Origin: Phylloscopus collybita
Lineage: Eukaryota; Chordata; Aves; Passeriformes; Phylloscopidae
Assembly: GCA_027886175.1 (NCBI GenBank)
Contig: JAJNNQ010000026.1
Span: 15,991,501 to 16,055,500, forward strand
Direction: 5' to 3'
DNA length: 64,000 nucleotides
Shown here: positions 40,105 through 52,178 of the stretch, piece by piece
Numbering within the stretch: position 1 is the first letter of the stretch
Layout: every line of letters starts with the position of its first letter
Program-made: the position numbers and the translations under genes
Notes under the pieces: model-generated
Databases searched by the model: none
What the model was told of the DNA's origin: nothing
The model's input: only the letters and a program-made list of their open reading frames with translations

Positions 40105-40333
40105 GCACACCACCATATGGTATGGGATTTACTTTGGTCAGCTGGGGTCAGCTACCCTGGCTATGCCCCCTCCCAACCTCTGGCCCACTCCCACTCTGCT
40201 CACTGATGAGGCAGTGGGAGAAGTAGAAAAGGCCTTGACACTGATCAACACTGTTTTGGTGACAAATCCAAAACAGAGCACCATATGATCTCTTACAAAG
40301 AAAATGAACTGTATTCCAGCCAAAAGTAGTACT

Positions 40334-43300
40334 GTATAACATGTAGAATCTATGTCACAGTATGCTGAAAATGCTGGTATCATGGGCTGGACAAGTTCAC
40401 AAGGGAGCCACCAGAGGCTTTGAATATCTACCAGCCATGGTAGAAATCGCTGTACAATGGAACAGAACTCTAAGAAAGGATCAGATATGCTTTCCCTCTT
40501 CCCCCCTTGATGTGAGCAACCACTGTTGACCACTGCTGGAGACAGGACAGCTGAGTAAGACTGGCCTTCATCTGACACAAAGTGATCCCTACTATAGCAG
40601 ACCTGCACAAAACATTTACAAGCAAATTGCAGTCTCAAACAATGACATAATATAATAATTATCTCCACTTAGTTCTTTATTCCTAATAAAACCTAGCACA
40701 AATGACATCTCAATTACCACAGTTCATTATAACTCCTAGATAATTCTTCTCTTTTTCCCTAGCTGAGTTCAAAACATGGCTTAAAGCACTCTTCATAAAG
40801 AAGTAAAGTTTTTTTCACAATAGGATGGCTCAAGGGAGAGTTTGAGATCCAGTTAAAAAAAAGGAAGTAGTTACTAATAGCAAATACTTTAATTAAGTGA
40901 AATCTGTTTCTTTTGCTTCCTGGTACTGTTATTATGTTCTTCAGTATTACAAACTTTTATTGGAACAAGCACGCCTCTCTAATCCTTGCAAATAAAACAA
41001 GGTCAGAACATGGACAGTTGTAACATCTGCATGAGTTAGCACTCAGGGCTCTGGGATGTGTGAATTGCTTAATGGATTGTTAACTCAGATGTGCATTGAT
41101 AATAACCGAAAGATCAACTTGTCAACATTACTTATTTGGCCACTGATCAAAGCACTATAAGAGGATGAGGGAGATAATATGAAGGTCAGAATAATTTTCT
41201 GGGGGGATTTCACTTTGGCACGTGAATATTGTTACTCCCTAATAGGTTACTGAGGGGAAAAAAAAACAACAAACCAAACAATTATGAAACTCAGGTTGAG
41301 CCAATATGTAGAGCACCGTTCCAAGCAGAGAAGTCGTCTGAGCCCATGCTGCATTTAAAACTCACTGGTGAGCCCAAGGAGTCAAAGGCACAAGATAAAA
41401 TATTGTTCAAGGCGCTGAACAGGTCTCATTTTAGTGTCTCATATGTGTGAAACCTGATTTACAATTCCTAGAGTTTCTTTGAGTTCAAGACCTACTATCC
41501 TAGTAACATTCACTAGAGACATCCCTGTGGCCTAGATATGCAAGGAACTCTGCAATAGAATAAAACAATGGCTGCCTGGGAGAGTTTCATCAAATATCCA
41601 ATATTGTTTTGAAGGCAGGCATAGAGCACAGAAGAAAGAAGGTTTCATTTAGTTTCAGCATTCCAATGAAATTACCTAAATTATGCCAGCTGAATGTTTT
41701 TGTTTCATTATACAGGTTCCTGTCTTCATTATGTATTTTTTTTCTTTTAATCAGAATTTTGTTCTGAAAAGATCTTATTGAAAGAAGAATTGTAGAAGGC
41801 AGGCTATGAGGTCTCAACCTCATTGGGGCAAAATTATCCACAAGAATCTATGAACTGAATGTGACAATGGATGAAACAGGCATAAAATTTGCATAAAATA
41901 GTTCTCTATCCTGCAAGCTTTTCATTATCATTCTATTAACAGAACATCACAGTTTTTACAGTGAAAAAGTTTAAAAGTGCACAAGCTTTGCAGTAAATGT
42001 AGGACCCACATAAGACCTCTAATACCAGCTATAATAAAAGAAAATAGAAAACGAAATCTGCTATAATGCCAACCAAAAAACTTGACACTTCCCCCTCCAA
42101 AAAGAAAAAAAAGAAAGTAAATTCTTCTTCAGTGTCTCAGTGGGTTCCATCAGTTACCTTTAAAGAAAGAGGAGATTAAGCCACAGGCCAGTAATAACAG
42201 CTTATCTATAAATGAGATGTTGTATCTTTTAAGGAGGTGTTGTATTTATTCAGTTAGTCTAACTGGAAAACCATTTTAATTCTCCTGTATTAGTGGTTTG
42301 GCTATTCTTAGATGACTTTGCCAGAAGACACTGCAATTTTGCTCAAGTATACTATAGCAAATCTATTTTTTTTGGTGAAAGAAAAATTATATATTCATTG
42401 TGTCAACATATATACAATTCACAGGCTATAAATGAGCAGTTACAAGTCTTAGACGTTTCCAGGAAGACTCAGGGTATGTGGTATTGAGTTGAATCTGTCA
42501 CCTTGAATCCCTGCAACACCAGGCTTGTTGTAACAAAGCTCCTGTCCTGCCACATTGCAGGTTCAGATATATCTGAACAAATAAATCATTGTAATATACA
42601 AGCGCATCTACAAAACATAGTTGTCACCTACTGACATTTATTAAGCAAAAAAATGGAAGCAAAAATCATGAAGCTAATGCCAGTTATTTGGAATATGCAA
42701 CTATTTATATTTATAAAGACATATATGTCAAAACAGAAAACACAGTATGGTCTGGAATCTTGTTACTAACTATAACTTAAGGAAGATGATGCAACATTAC
42801 CCCCCTAATGAGCAACAATATTTTTTAAGCACTGGAATCACAAGAGGTGGTTTCGTCATCAAAAATTTTCTTTTAAGGTAAGAGTAAATTATTGAAAAAT
42901 GGAAAACAAATCTTCTAAACTTCAGAAGACCAGATTATTCCTGCTGAAAAGGATTTTCCCAGAAAACAAACCCAAAACACCTCAGTCTAAAGATATTGGC
43001 TACCTACTCTTCCATTTGCCCATAGTATTGTTCTGTGGATGTTACCACTGGACTAAAAATGAAGATACCCAGGGTGCTCTTGGGTGATTTTGCATCAGTA
43101 TTTTAGTTCAGAACATGAGTGTCTTTTATTGCCAATTTCTGATCATCCTTACTTACATTCATATTGTGGAGGAGCCTTGGAGCATAGAAGTTGTATTGCT
43201 TTCAGGTGAAACTGAAACAAAGTGACAGACATAGTGCATTCAAACAGGAACTGGTGTTCAGTGCAGTACAGATACAGTCTGAAGTAACACAACAGCCTGC

Positions 43301-46300
43301 AGATGAATATGATGTGGGCATTGGGTCCTTACCTTTATCCTGGTTTTCTTTCTGATCTGCTCCAATTACACCATTTGCTCATGTACTCTCAGTCAGCCAA
43401 AATGGAAGAAGAGAGACTTACCTATTTCTTTTCTTATATGCTTGCATGGCCCTGAAACAGTGTCATAATAATCTATATAACAATAAAATCACAAGTGCAA
43501 CCTTGTACATGTACATTTAACTACTTCTGTAAGAAATGCTGGTACACTGCAATATTAAAAACTAGCATTACTAACAGGATAGAAAGCCTATCTCTTTTTG
43601 TGCTCACTTTTGCAAATAATGTTAACGATACCACTGGAATGACCTGTTTAATATAGTCAGCTCCTTGCAAAGTTGGAATTGGAGTATTTTTCATACCTCA
43701 GATTTGCTGGTGTTTTACAGACTAAGTTACAATCTGAGTACCAATCAGTTTGCTTTCACACAAATTAAACCTGGGGAAGATTTTTGTATACAGATGCCAC
43801 TTGAACACACATGCTCACAGAGGACATTCTGCAATGCTATCACCATGCTTCAGTTTCCCTGCAGGGTTCACTAGAAATAGGAATTATCCCTCCACTTTGG
43901 GTTTTACAGTCTTCTTCAGATGGACAGTGTACACTCGGGTCAAACTGAAGTCCTTGACTGAGACTTTGGCCCAGCAGAGATTTTAACCCACTCAGTAGCA
44001 GCGAAGCCACCTGCTATAGCCCACAGGTTCCCTAGTCTGGAAGAGAACAGTAAGCAATTATCTAGGTCATATCTAATTCATCTTAGCAATGAATTGGCCA
44101 GACTTCCCACATGCAAAGTGCTTCCATTCAAAGACAGGTTATGTAACATTTGGTAATCAAGATTCCTTTCTTTTAAGCCTACTACCCAGCCCAAATGTGA
44201 CTAATTTAATCTAGCTGAGGTCTACACTTTTAACTCATTGGAAATGATTAAAGGTTTGAAAAAAGCCACAGGATGTGGCAAAAAAAAAAGATTTAAGAGT
44301 GAAAGGATAATGGACTTCCAGATTACCGAGTTCTTCTAAATAATACTTTGAAATTATAAGCAGTAAGGAATTTGAGGACTATGAATAATATCTTCCCCCG
44401 AACCCAGTGTTTTACTTAATACAAAAGCCTTTAAAAGCCTTAAAATAGATGCCTGGGATTTAATTTAGTATGGATTTAGAAGTAAGAGTGCCACCTAGTG
44501 AGTCACTATTAGCACACTGTAGCTCCTCATTGAATTTATGGGAAAAATACCCCACCAGTAACTTTGAAATGGGGGGACAATGTTTGGGAGCCATCTAATT
44601 TTTCCTAATGTTTGTGTATGTAGCACAAACAGAAGTTAAGAGCTTAAGGCAGAAATCACTATGAGGAGATTCTATAGGCTATGTTATTTGGGAGGGCAGA
44701 CCAGGTAATCACTAACTATCGTCCTTAAAATCTATTGCAGTTATTAATTTCAGCTGGCAAGCTCTGACAGGCTGGAGAAAAAGGATATTCAGCACTGATG
44801 TTAGTATATATTCTGTTTCTCTTACATATGTGCTAATATTAGTTCATCTTGAGAAATTCAAACAGTCCTTGAGGGCAGGCTCCACATTTTTCCATAGATG
44901 TAGCTAACCCAGCTGGCAAGTCATTCACTCAGAGCACAGATGGGAACTGTGCAGATGCTCTCTTATCTAACTTAAATAATAAAATTCTTGTTGAATCTCT
45001 TCAATGTGCAACACCTAAAACAATGTGAATTACTGCTCATTATTCCTCCAACAACTACAATCAATAATGCAAAATACTCCGAAGTCTGACTAATACTTGT
45101 AAAGAAGTTTCTACTGAGAAAACAGCAGTGTATATTCTGTTCCTAAGGGAAAATATAATCCTTGATTTTTGTGTTCCATCACTGGGTTTTATAAAATTTA
45201 TTTTTTTAAAATCTCTACATACCAATTACTAATCGCTGCATTAACTGTCCTGGAGACATCTCAAGGATGTCTTTTTCAGCTAGTCAGCAAAATCTTGCAA
45301 TAGCAGATTAGGTGACATGGGAGTAAACAGAAGAAACGAAGGAAAGCAAGAAAAGGTGAGTCAAGAACAACCCCTGCAGGATTCCCTTTCCTCCTCTGCT
45401 CCACTGATTTATCTTCCTGGATATTCCCTTCCTCCTGCAGCCACTTCCCTCAACCAATTTATATACACCACTTATGTCACCCTGCTAAGCTTCCCAGAGC
45501 CATGCCAAGGGCTGTGGAACACACTGGAGGGAATAACTTTACCCATATGAGGGAGCAAACCCAAGGTACTGCTGAGGGAGAAGCAGTCCCTTCCCACACT
45601 TTTCAACCTGTCCCTTAGCAGGGTGCAGCCTGTGACTGTAGCAGATGGGGATGGACCAGCTCTTCCAATCCCCATCTGAAGAACAGGCAGTTCACTGCTC
45701 TCTGCATATTGCTACCCTAGTCAGCAGCCCAATTGCCTTAAGCCTTCAGTGAACTCTGATTTTCCTCCCATAACTACTCACACTGTTCAGATCAGTTCTG
45801 ATAAGCCTACACCACACTGATTTTTCTCCTAGAAATGGTTAGTTACATTTTCTATGTGCTTATGTGCATTCATGTCTCTGTCATCCATTTGGATTTATTC
45901 CCAAAACTGCTTTTCATTTGACACCATTGTTTTCTGTAATTTTTATACCTTGTACCCATGTTTATGGGAGTGCTATTTTGCTCTGTCATATGCCCAGAAG
46001 GGCCACTTACAAAAGAAGAAAAATATCATTATCTTTGTTTAACAGCTAGTGAGACTCAGGCACAGAGGTTAAGTGACTTACCCAGCAGAAGTTATTGGCA
46101 AAACAGAAAATGTCTGTTATCTACCCTATACAAACATACTATCTTCTAGACTGAAGAAAACTGAGTGCTGATTGCAAAGGGAAAGATAAAATGATAAATA
46201 ACACTGACTCCAATACTATTATACTCTTAAGTAAATCTTCACTTGTCAGGTAAAGCCATTGGTAACTGACTGTCATTAGTTTCAGCTCAGTGCTTACAGC

Positions 46301-49300
46301 CTGTAGGAACAAAGATACTACATTGAACATCCATTTAAAAAGCAATTCCATAACTTTGAAATGCCACTGGATTGCCATCGCTGATTTTGTAATTATTTCA
46401 GATCATTTCATAATATTTAGGAAAAACTGTCTAAAAATAATTGTATCACATACAAGTTCATTTGAGAAAGAGATACCTAACACTGAAGCTGTTTCTTCTT
46501 TACTAAGATAGCTCTTTTATATGTAATTTTCATTAAATAGCTGTGGTCAGACATATTCAGCATAATCTCAGAAGTGAAACAATAAAAAAAGGTACAGTAC
46601 AGGCTGCAAATCTCAAAGCAATTCAAGCAGAGAATGATAAATGACAGATCTGGTGGTTGCATTAGCTGCTTGTGTCATATAAAGTCATACTAACACAAGT
46701 GTAGGCTTTTAAATATGTTCACTGAGTAAAAAGCCCACTTAACAAATCAAACAGATTAAAACCTCACTCCTGAAATCTGATAAATCAGGCAACTTGTGAA
46801 CCTGATAACTGGTTTTGACCATTAGTAGCAGATGCCCCAGAAAGGATATTTGGGCATTGGGAAGAAAACCCAGTAACCACAGATGTCCTTTGCAGCTGTT
46901 GTGTGCTTTCGGGGTTTTTTTCCCCAGAATTCTACACGTAAAAAACTAGCGCTGTCCAACTTCTTTCATCTAAATTCAAGTAGTCTCCTGTTAGAGAGTA
47001 TGCCCAGCAGTAATCAGGAGACAATAAACGATCATATTACCGAAACATTACTCTGCAAAGATGTTTATTCCCACATGTTTTTCTTATGTTATTGGTTAGA
47101 GGCCTGTTGACTTCCCCCTTTCTCTGCTGGACTTAATATTTTCTATATTTTGAACTTCAAAGCTGTGGTAAATTCACTGAATATACCCTAGGAAGACCCC
47201 CTTTAGGGGGAAATGGAGGGGAGCATGCCCTGGATGGGATACATTACCACAAATTAATGGTGTTTTCCTGGTCTCTCACGAACATGGGTCTAGACAGAAA
47301 AGGTGAGATGAAATCAGTGAACATTAAAGGTTCACTATTCAACATTTTGAAGGAAGTCTTGTGACAAATGTAGAGAGGATCAAAACAAAAATTACAAATC
47401 TTATTTTTGCAAGCTAAGCTTTTGTTCTCAAAGGTGATCTTGTACTGAAGAAATTGACATGAAAAAAGAAGCAAGTAAAATATTATTGACAGGTAGAAAA
47501 ATTGATTATAAACGAAGGTTTATTTTTGTTATTGCAATAGTGTTATATATTTTAATCAAAGATTTCTTAAGATTGGACCCCCATATGAAATAAGATAATC
47601 ACACTTCATAGTTCCTAAAGGTAGTTAAATGAAGGAATAATTATTCTGTTCAGCTAGTTAGGACTGATAAAAATCAAAACTTTCCTTCTAAGGTGGTAAT
47701 CATAGCTTGATACACTTACAAATGGACAATGCAAACAAAAATGCAAGCATTGTTCCATAATAAACATGTCTTACTGTACAGTTTCTTCCCTCCGAAAAAA
47801 GTAATGTGTTTACTACTTCCCAGTAGGTTTACTTACTAAGGCCATCATGCAAGAAAGCTGACTTTTGCAAGAATACTGAGTAACTGACAAACAAGTTTCA
47901 ACTGCAAAGTTCATATGATATAAATAGGCCTGGCAAACCTGGCAATGTGAAAAGTACTTGATTCAACTGAACTGTTTCCAAAGTCAACTACTCAAAATTA
48001 CATAATTATTACGAAATTACACATGTTCTTTACAGATATTAGACATGTAACTTCAGGTATCTCAAATTTGGGTGTTGACCTGTGAAGTGTCTATGCCTCC
48101 TTTATCATGAGTGTGGATCTACTCTGTGCAAACATGTGAGCATCAGGAGGACCCAAGGGCAGAAACACAACTAAGAAACACACAAGCCCATGGTCATCAG
48201 AAGTGTTCTAGCAGACTCAAATACAATACAGGAAGGTACTTATGGAACTTGGAGAATACTTGCATCCTCAGGTCTGGCAGGCCAGCTGTAGAACATATGA
48301 AGGTATGCTGAGTGATACTAAGGTATAGGCCTAGAGGCAGTGTCCTGCCCAGATTCTCAAATGTGAGATATTCCTCCAGTACTGTGTGCCTGGAGCTGCA
48401 GTTAATGTAGGCAGGCTTGTAAGGCACTGCTCAATCCAAAGTCCTGGGGAGCTTTTACAGAAAGTTCTTCACCTGATCACACAAATTGTCCTGCTCCTTA
48501 CTGACCCAGAGTATGTTAGACAGAAAAAAATCCAGTGTCCTGTTTTTTTCCTGAAGGGTAGCCAGGCACACCAGCTGTGCTATTGCCAGCTCTTCTTCCA
48601 CCCATACAGAGTCTGCCTGGTGAACGGACTGTCTGTGGGTGGGAGAAGTTCAGAACCATGATCAGACATGTATTGTCTTCCAGTGCCTTGCATGTACCCT
48701 ACACGTTAAGCATGGTTCAAGGTGAAGAGAAAGCCACACAAAGAGTGTGCTATTGTAGCAGACTGGAAAGAAAGGAAGGGGAGAGTCTGCAGCTGGTATT
48801 TTCCCAGCTCCATGCTATGCAAGAATGATAAACTGCAGGCCTGACAGAGCTGTTTCGATAATACACAGGGTGTGGGATGCATTCATTGAATGCAGTGTAT
48901 CATTTCCCTGCCAAAACTGTGGTTGGTTTCAACAGAGGGAAGGGAGGGGGAAGCCATGTGCATGCTCTGATAAAGATATCTAGGAAGGACAAACTTCATC
49001 ATGTGGCACATGTTCATTTCTTGCTCAAAATTACGATCATTTATGTGGTGAATGGAGAGCAGTCTCATAATTCTTTTGCTAGCAGCAAAAACTTTTGGAA
49101 ATTATTGCAGGAGCAGAGAACAGCCTACTAACCAAAACTATATTTTCTTGCCAGATCCTATAACCACTCCATCTTTTATATTTTATTTTAGAAAAAATAT
49201 TTACTGATGCTGACTTGATCCCTTAAAAATAACACCTTCCTCTTGCTCATTCCTATAATTTTTTGTATTTGAAGAGATACTTATTAGTATTTTTAGAGCA

Positions 49301-49774
49301 AAAATTTTAATGAAATAAGCTGGTGGATTGGTTTTGGTTTGTCAAAATCACTTGTAAGCCATGCCCATATATAAATATTATAATCTTTAAATGTTCTGTG
49401 TGAGGATTTTTTAATACAGGAGATTACGCACTGTGGAGTCTTGTATAAAGTAAATATACAGCTAATTAAAATTTATACCAAATTCTATCGAACATAAAAC
49501 GTCTGCTGTAGTCCCATAGAGCCCATATTAGTCTAGGATGACACTGGTATGTTTGAGAGAAAAACGCAAGGGTAGTTTCAGCTTCCCATCTGTCAGCAAA
49601 CCCTGTGCTCAAACATAACAATACACAGACCAAACTATAGCACTGAAGTTGACAGAGAAGCAGAAAAAACATGGCAGGACCATCAATATAGGAGGACCAG
49701 AACAATATCTTCTAGTTACAGCTAGCTTTCTCTATGTGAGTGTAAAAAAAAAAAATAAATTAGGTACAAGAGTT
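40334..49774. other. Unassigned AT-rich host sequence
   Basis: More than 9 kb without a supported gene, RNA gene or mobile element. The longest frames here are 93 codons or shorter. 45340-45720 and 48300-48840 are somewhat richer in G+C and contain several short overlapping ORFs, but no motif, splice pattern or repeat family was recognised. Confidence 0.5.
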
Positions 49775-50502
49775 TGTTGCAACCTTCTGCAACATGGAAG
49801 AAACATACTGTTTTAAATAAACAGGGCAAGAGATGATTATTAGCTCCTTAAACACCTTTATTAAAAGGGGAAAGCTCAAGGGATTGCCTACGCCTCTGCT
49901 GCTGCTCCCTCAATCATGGCCGAGGAGGAGGCCTGAGTCGATTCTGCTGCTCATGCTACAGAGCCAGGAGCTCATCCTCATGGAACTTCCCAGGAACTCG
50001 TTGGCCTCAGTTTAGTCCAGGGATGTCTTTCTTTTTGAGTGCCTTTAGGTTATGGTGAGCAGGTGAGAAGGGTTTACACATGGCTGGCTTCATGTCTTCC
50101 CAGACAGGTGGCATTCTTTATGGGTCTGGATTATGTGCTGACTCGTTGTTGCTAGGGGTTTTTGGTGTTAATTGTAGTAAACATGAAGCAAGGCTTCATG
50201 GGGGTCTCTGCAATTTCCATAATGGGCGTCAGTTTTGCCTTGACTGGCAGGCAGGGGGTCGGCGGGAAGTCAGGCAGGGAGTCGGCAGGAAGCAGGAACA
50301 GAGGCAGACAGAGCAGGTAGGGAGCAGCAAAAACCTCGGCAAGAGGTAAGGGCATACAAAACTGGGACTTGGCTTACAAACTGGGTACAAACCATTCAAG
50401 ATAACATGCATAACATCAACAGAATATCCAATGTATTATTAGGTGTCTTTAACACTTTTAAAGTAACCATCTACGGAACATTCAACACACAACTAGGAGT
50501 CA
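49775..50502 (-). mobile_element. Solo LTR, class II (ERVK-like)
   Basis: The left edge reads TGTTGCAACCTTCTGCAAC, so on the minus strand the element ends ...GAAGGTTGCAACA, the same terminus as the LTR at 51589. On the minus strand a clear polyadenylation signal, TTTTAATAAAGGTGTTTAAG, lies near 49849-49868, followed by a U5 of about 75-90 bases. Upstream the sequence is G+C-richer than the flanks with CT-rich stretches (50230-50330). The right end is set at CA 50501-50502 (minus U3 start TGACTCC), but no convincing target duplication was found, so it may be off by tens of bases. Confidence 0.62.
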
Positions 50503-50584
50503 TGGAGTTCCACCCACATCACATACCCTGAATAAAATGACAGAAATTGATAGGTACAGAGATAGATAAAAAGAGATAGTTATT

Positions 50585-51047
50585 TAAGAGCTATGGATCT
50601 ACTGGAGCAAATCCAATGAAGGGCCAATATGATGATGAAGGAACCAGAGCACCTCTCATGCAAAAGAAGACTGAGAGCTGGGATTTTTCAGCCTACAGAT
50701 GAGAAGACTCAGAGAGAATGTTAAATACCTGAAGGGAAGGTGCAAAGAAGAGAGTGAGGCTCTGAAAGTAGGACATGGTGATAGGGCAAGAGGCAGTGGG
50801 CACAAATGAGACACAGGAGATTCCCTCTGAACTTCAGGAAACACTTTTTTTTTTTTTTTTTTTTTTTTCTCTGAGGATGACCAGGCACTGGCACAAGTTG
50901 TCCAGAAAGGTGGAGTGTCCATCCTTGGAGATATTCAAAAGCCATCTCAACATGATCCTGGGCAACAGGTTCTAGGTGACCCTGCTTGATGAAGGGTGTT
51001 GAACCAGATGACCTCCTTTCCCATCTCAAACCTTCTGTGATTTTGTG
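50585..51047 (+). mobile_element. CR1 LINE fragment (long 3' portion)
   Basis: The order GATCTACTGGAGCAAATCC, GAACCAGAGCACCTCTCATG, GGGATTTTTCAGCCTACAG, CACTGGCACAAGTTGTCCAG, GAGTGTCCATCCTTGGAGA, TTGAACCAGATGACCTCC and a terminal TTCTGTGATTTTGTGA follows the 3' end of the CR1 reverse-transcriptase ORF and its 3' untranslated region. Plus orientation, 5'-truncated. A run of 24 T residues at 50845-50868 interrupts it. Open frames across it (102 and 88 codons) are chance. Confidence 0.9.
50845..50868. repeat. Poly(T) run inside CR1
   Basis: Twenty-four consecutive T residues where CR1 normally has a short T-rich TTCTTT motif; probably replication slippage after insertion. Confidence 0.93.
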
Positions 51048-51588
51048 AACATTCCTTGCAAGAGTATTTTTTCATCCTATCCTATATACATTTTAGAGTA
51101 AACTGTAAGGAAACAGCCTAAACTAAAGACAATATATATATTACACTTTAAAGAAACTAATTCTTTCAGTCTGAAAGGACAAAGTTAATATTTTTCCTGT
51201 GGGACATTTGCATTCAGATGCAACCCTTCAGGTGTAAAAACAAGCTTTCTTCCTACAGGTTTAATACCACAATCATACATTATTCAGTCAGTATGGAGTG
51301 AATGAAGCAGTGTTAAATCCAGCAAAGATGCATTTCTTTCAGTATACATCATCTGTCTTGGATATTAAAGATCTATACATGCAATCCACCTTCCTATAGA
51401 ATTTTCTCAGAATATACACTGTGTTCCTAAAGAAACCATATGTTTTATTCTCTATTTTGTTAATTACTTTTTTCCCCAATAAGTGAATTATGTAAACCAG
51501 GCCCAAAAAATTTCTTCCCATGAGACAAAACTTTGTGAATAATGAGCAAATGACAAAGCCCTTGCTGAGGCAGGTGGAGGTAGAAGGG
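51048..51588. other. Unassigned AT-rich host sequence
   Basis: No supported gene or element. Confidence 0.45.
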
Positions 51589-52178
51589 TGTTGCAACCTT
51601 CCAGAAGCGTCTCCAACTGGGGAGGCACTCAGGGTCACAGGCATACGCTCACAGGCACTCACACACACCCCATACAGCTCTAATCCACTTGGCAGTAAAG
51701 AACCGGGAAGGGTCTCCATGTGAAGTTCCATGGAGAAGGTTTAATCCAAATGCTTGTGAAGGGGTCCAGGGACAAAGACAGGGCACATGTGAGGGACCAG
51801 GGTTTATATATGGGGTAGCAGGGGTGGAGTTGAGAACAAGGCCCAGTGGGTGAGGGAGAAAGTGGTGGGGTAAGGTGCAAAGAAAGCCAATGGGGAAACG
51901 GGTGGAATATGGGCAGAGGATTGCACCAAATGAGGACCAATGGGGCCTTGAGGAAGGGAGAACATTCTAGGGAAAGGGCATATAGGGAAGAAAAGGGGCG
52001 GGGATGCCAACAGGCCAGCTGGGGAAATAGAACTGGGGTACATTTGCATGTCAACCAAAGAATCTTGGGAGAAGACTCCTTGTTCTCACTCTAACATAAA
52101 GGAACTTGCCTCATTCAGGGAACATTCCTCCAAGGGAGCATCATGTACTCTGGTTTAGGAGGTGCACTGGCCTCCACA
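51589..52178 (-). mobile_element. Solo LTR, class II (ERVK-like)
   Basis: The left edge is TGTTGCAACCTTCCAGAAG (minus-strand end ...CTTCTGGAAGGTTGCAACA). On the minus strand a TATA box, CCCCATATATAAACCC (complement about 51801-51816), precedes an ATTAAA polyadenylation signal (complement about 51740-51746) by roughly 60 bases, a normal short R region. G+C is much higher than in the flanks. Two right ends are possible: CTCTAACA at 52096 or CCTCCACA at 52178; the second is preferred only because base composition changes there. No clear target duplication. The 124- and 130-codon ORFs are shadows. Confidence 0.65.

Larger units (their letters stand above)
39457..40333 (-). mobile_element. Solo LTR, avian ERVL family, interrupted by a second LTR
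   Basis: Read on the minus strand this is the same LTR family as 7086-7658: TCTGTTTTGGATTTG, CCAGGGTAGCTGACCCCAG, CCCATACCATATGG, later AAATGGCTGAACACC, and a terminal GGGGTTTAACCATGACA whose complement starts at 39457. It is split by a plus-strand insertion at 39779-40104. Joining the flanks after removing one copy of the repeated GCACAC keeps alignment with the uninterrupted family. Without the insert it is about 545 bp, close to the 573 bp of the 7-kb copy. The right boundary is approximate and no clean duplication was found (GCATA left, GTATA right). Confidence 0.78.

Noticed and set aside
40138..40668. 176-codon minus ORF
   Set aside because: Its 3' part lies across the U3 of the ERVL LTR and the rest has no motif, so it is treated as an LTR shadow.
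47190..47245. Short inverted CCCCCTTTAGGGGGAAA motif as a possible structured RNA or DNA transposon end
   Set aside because: Too short and single; no flanking duplication or partner found.
50845..50868. Poly(T) run as a reversed SINE or processed-gene tail
   Set aside because: CR1 sequence continues on both sides in register, so it is an internal expansion.
51680..52058. 124- and 84-codon minus ORFs, proline-rich
   Set aside because: They lie wholly in the U3/R of a solo LTR.
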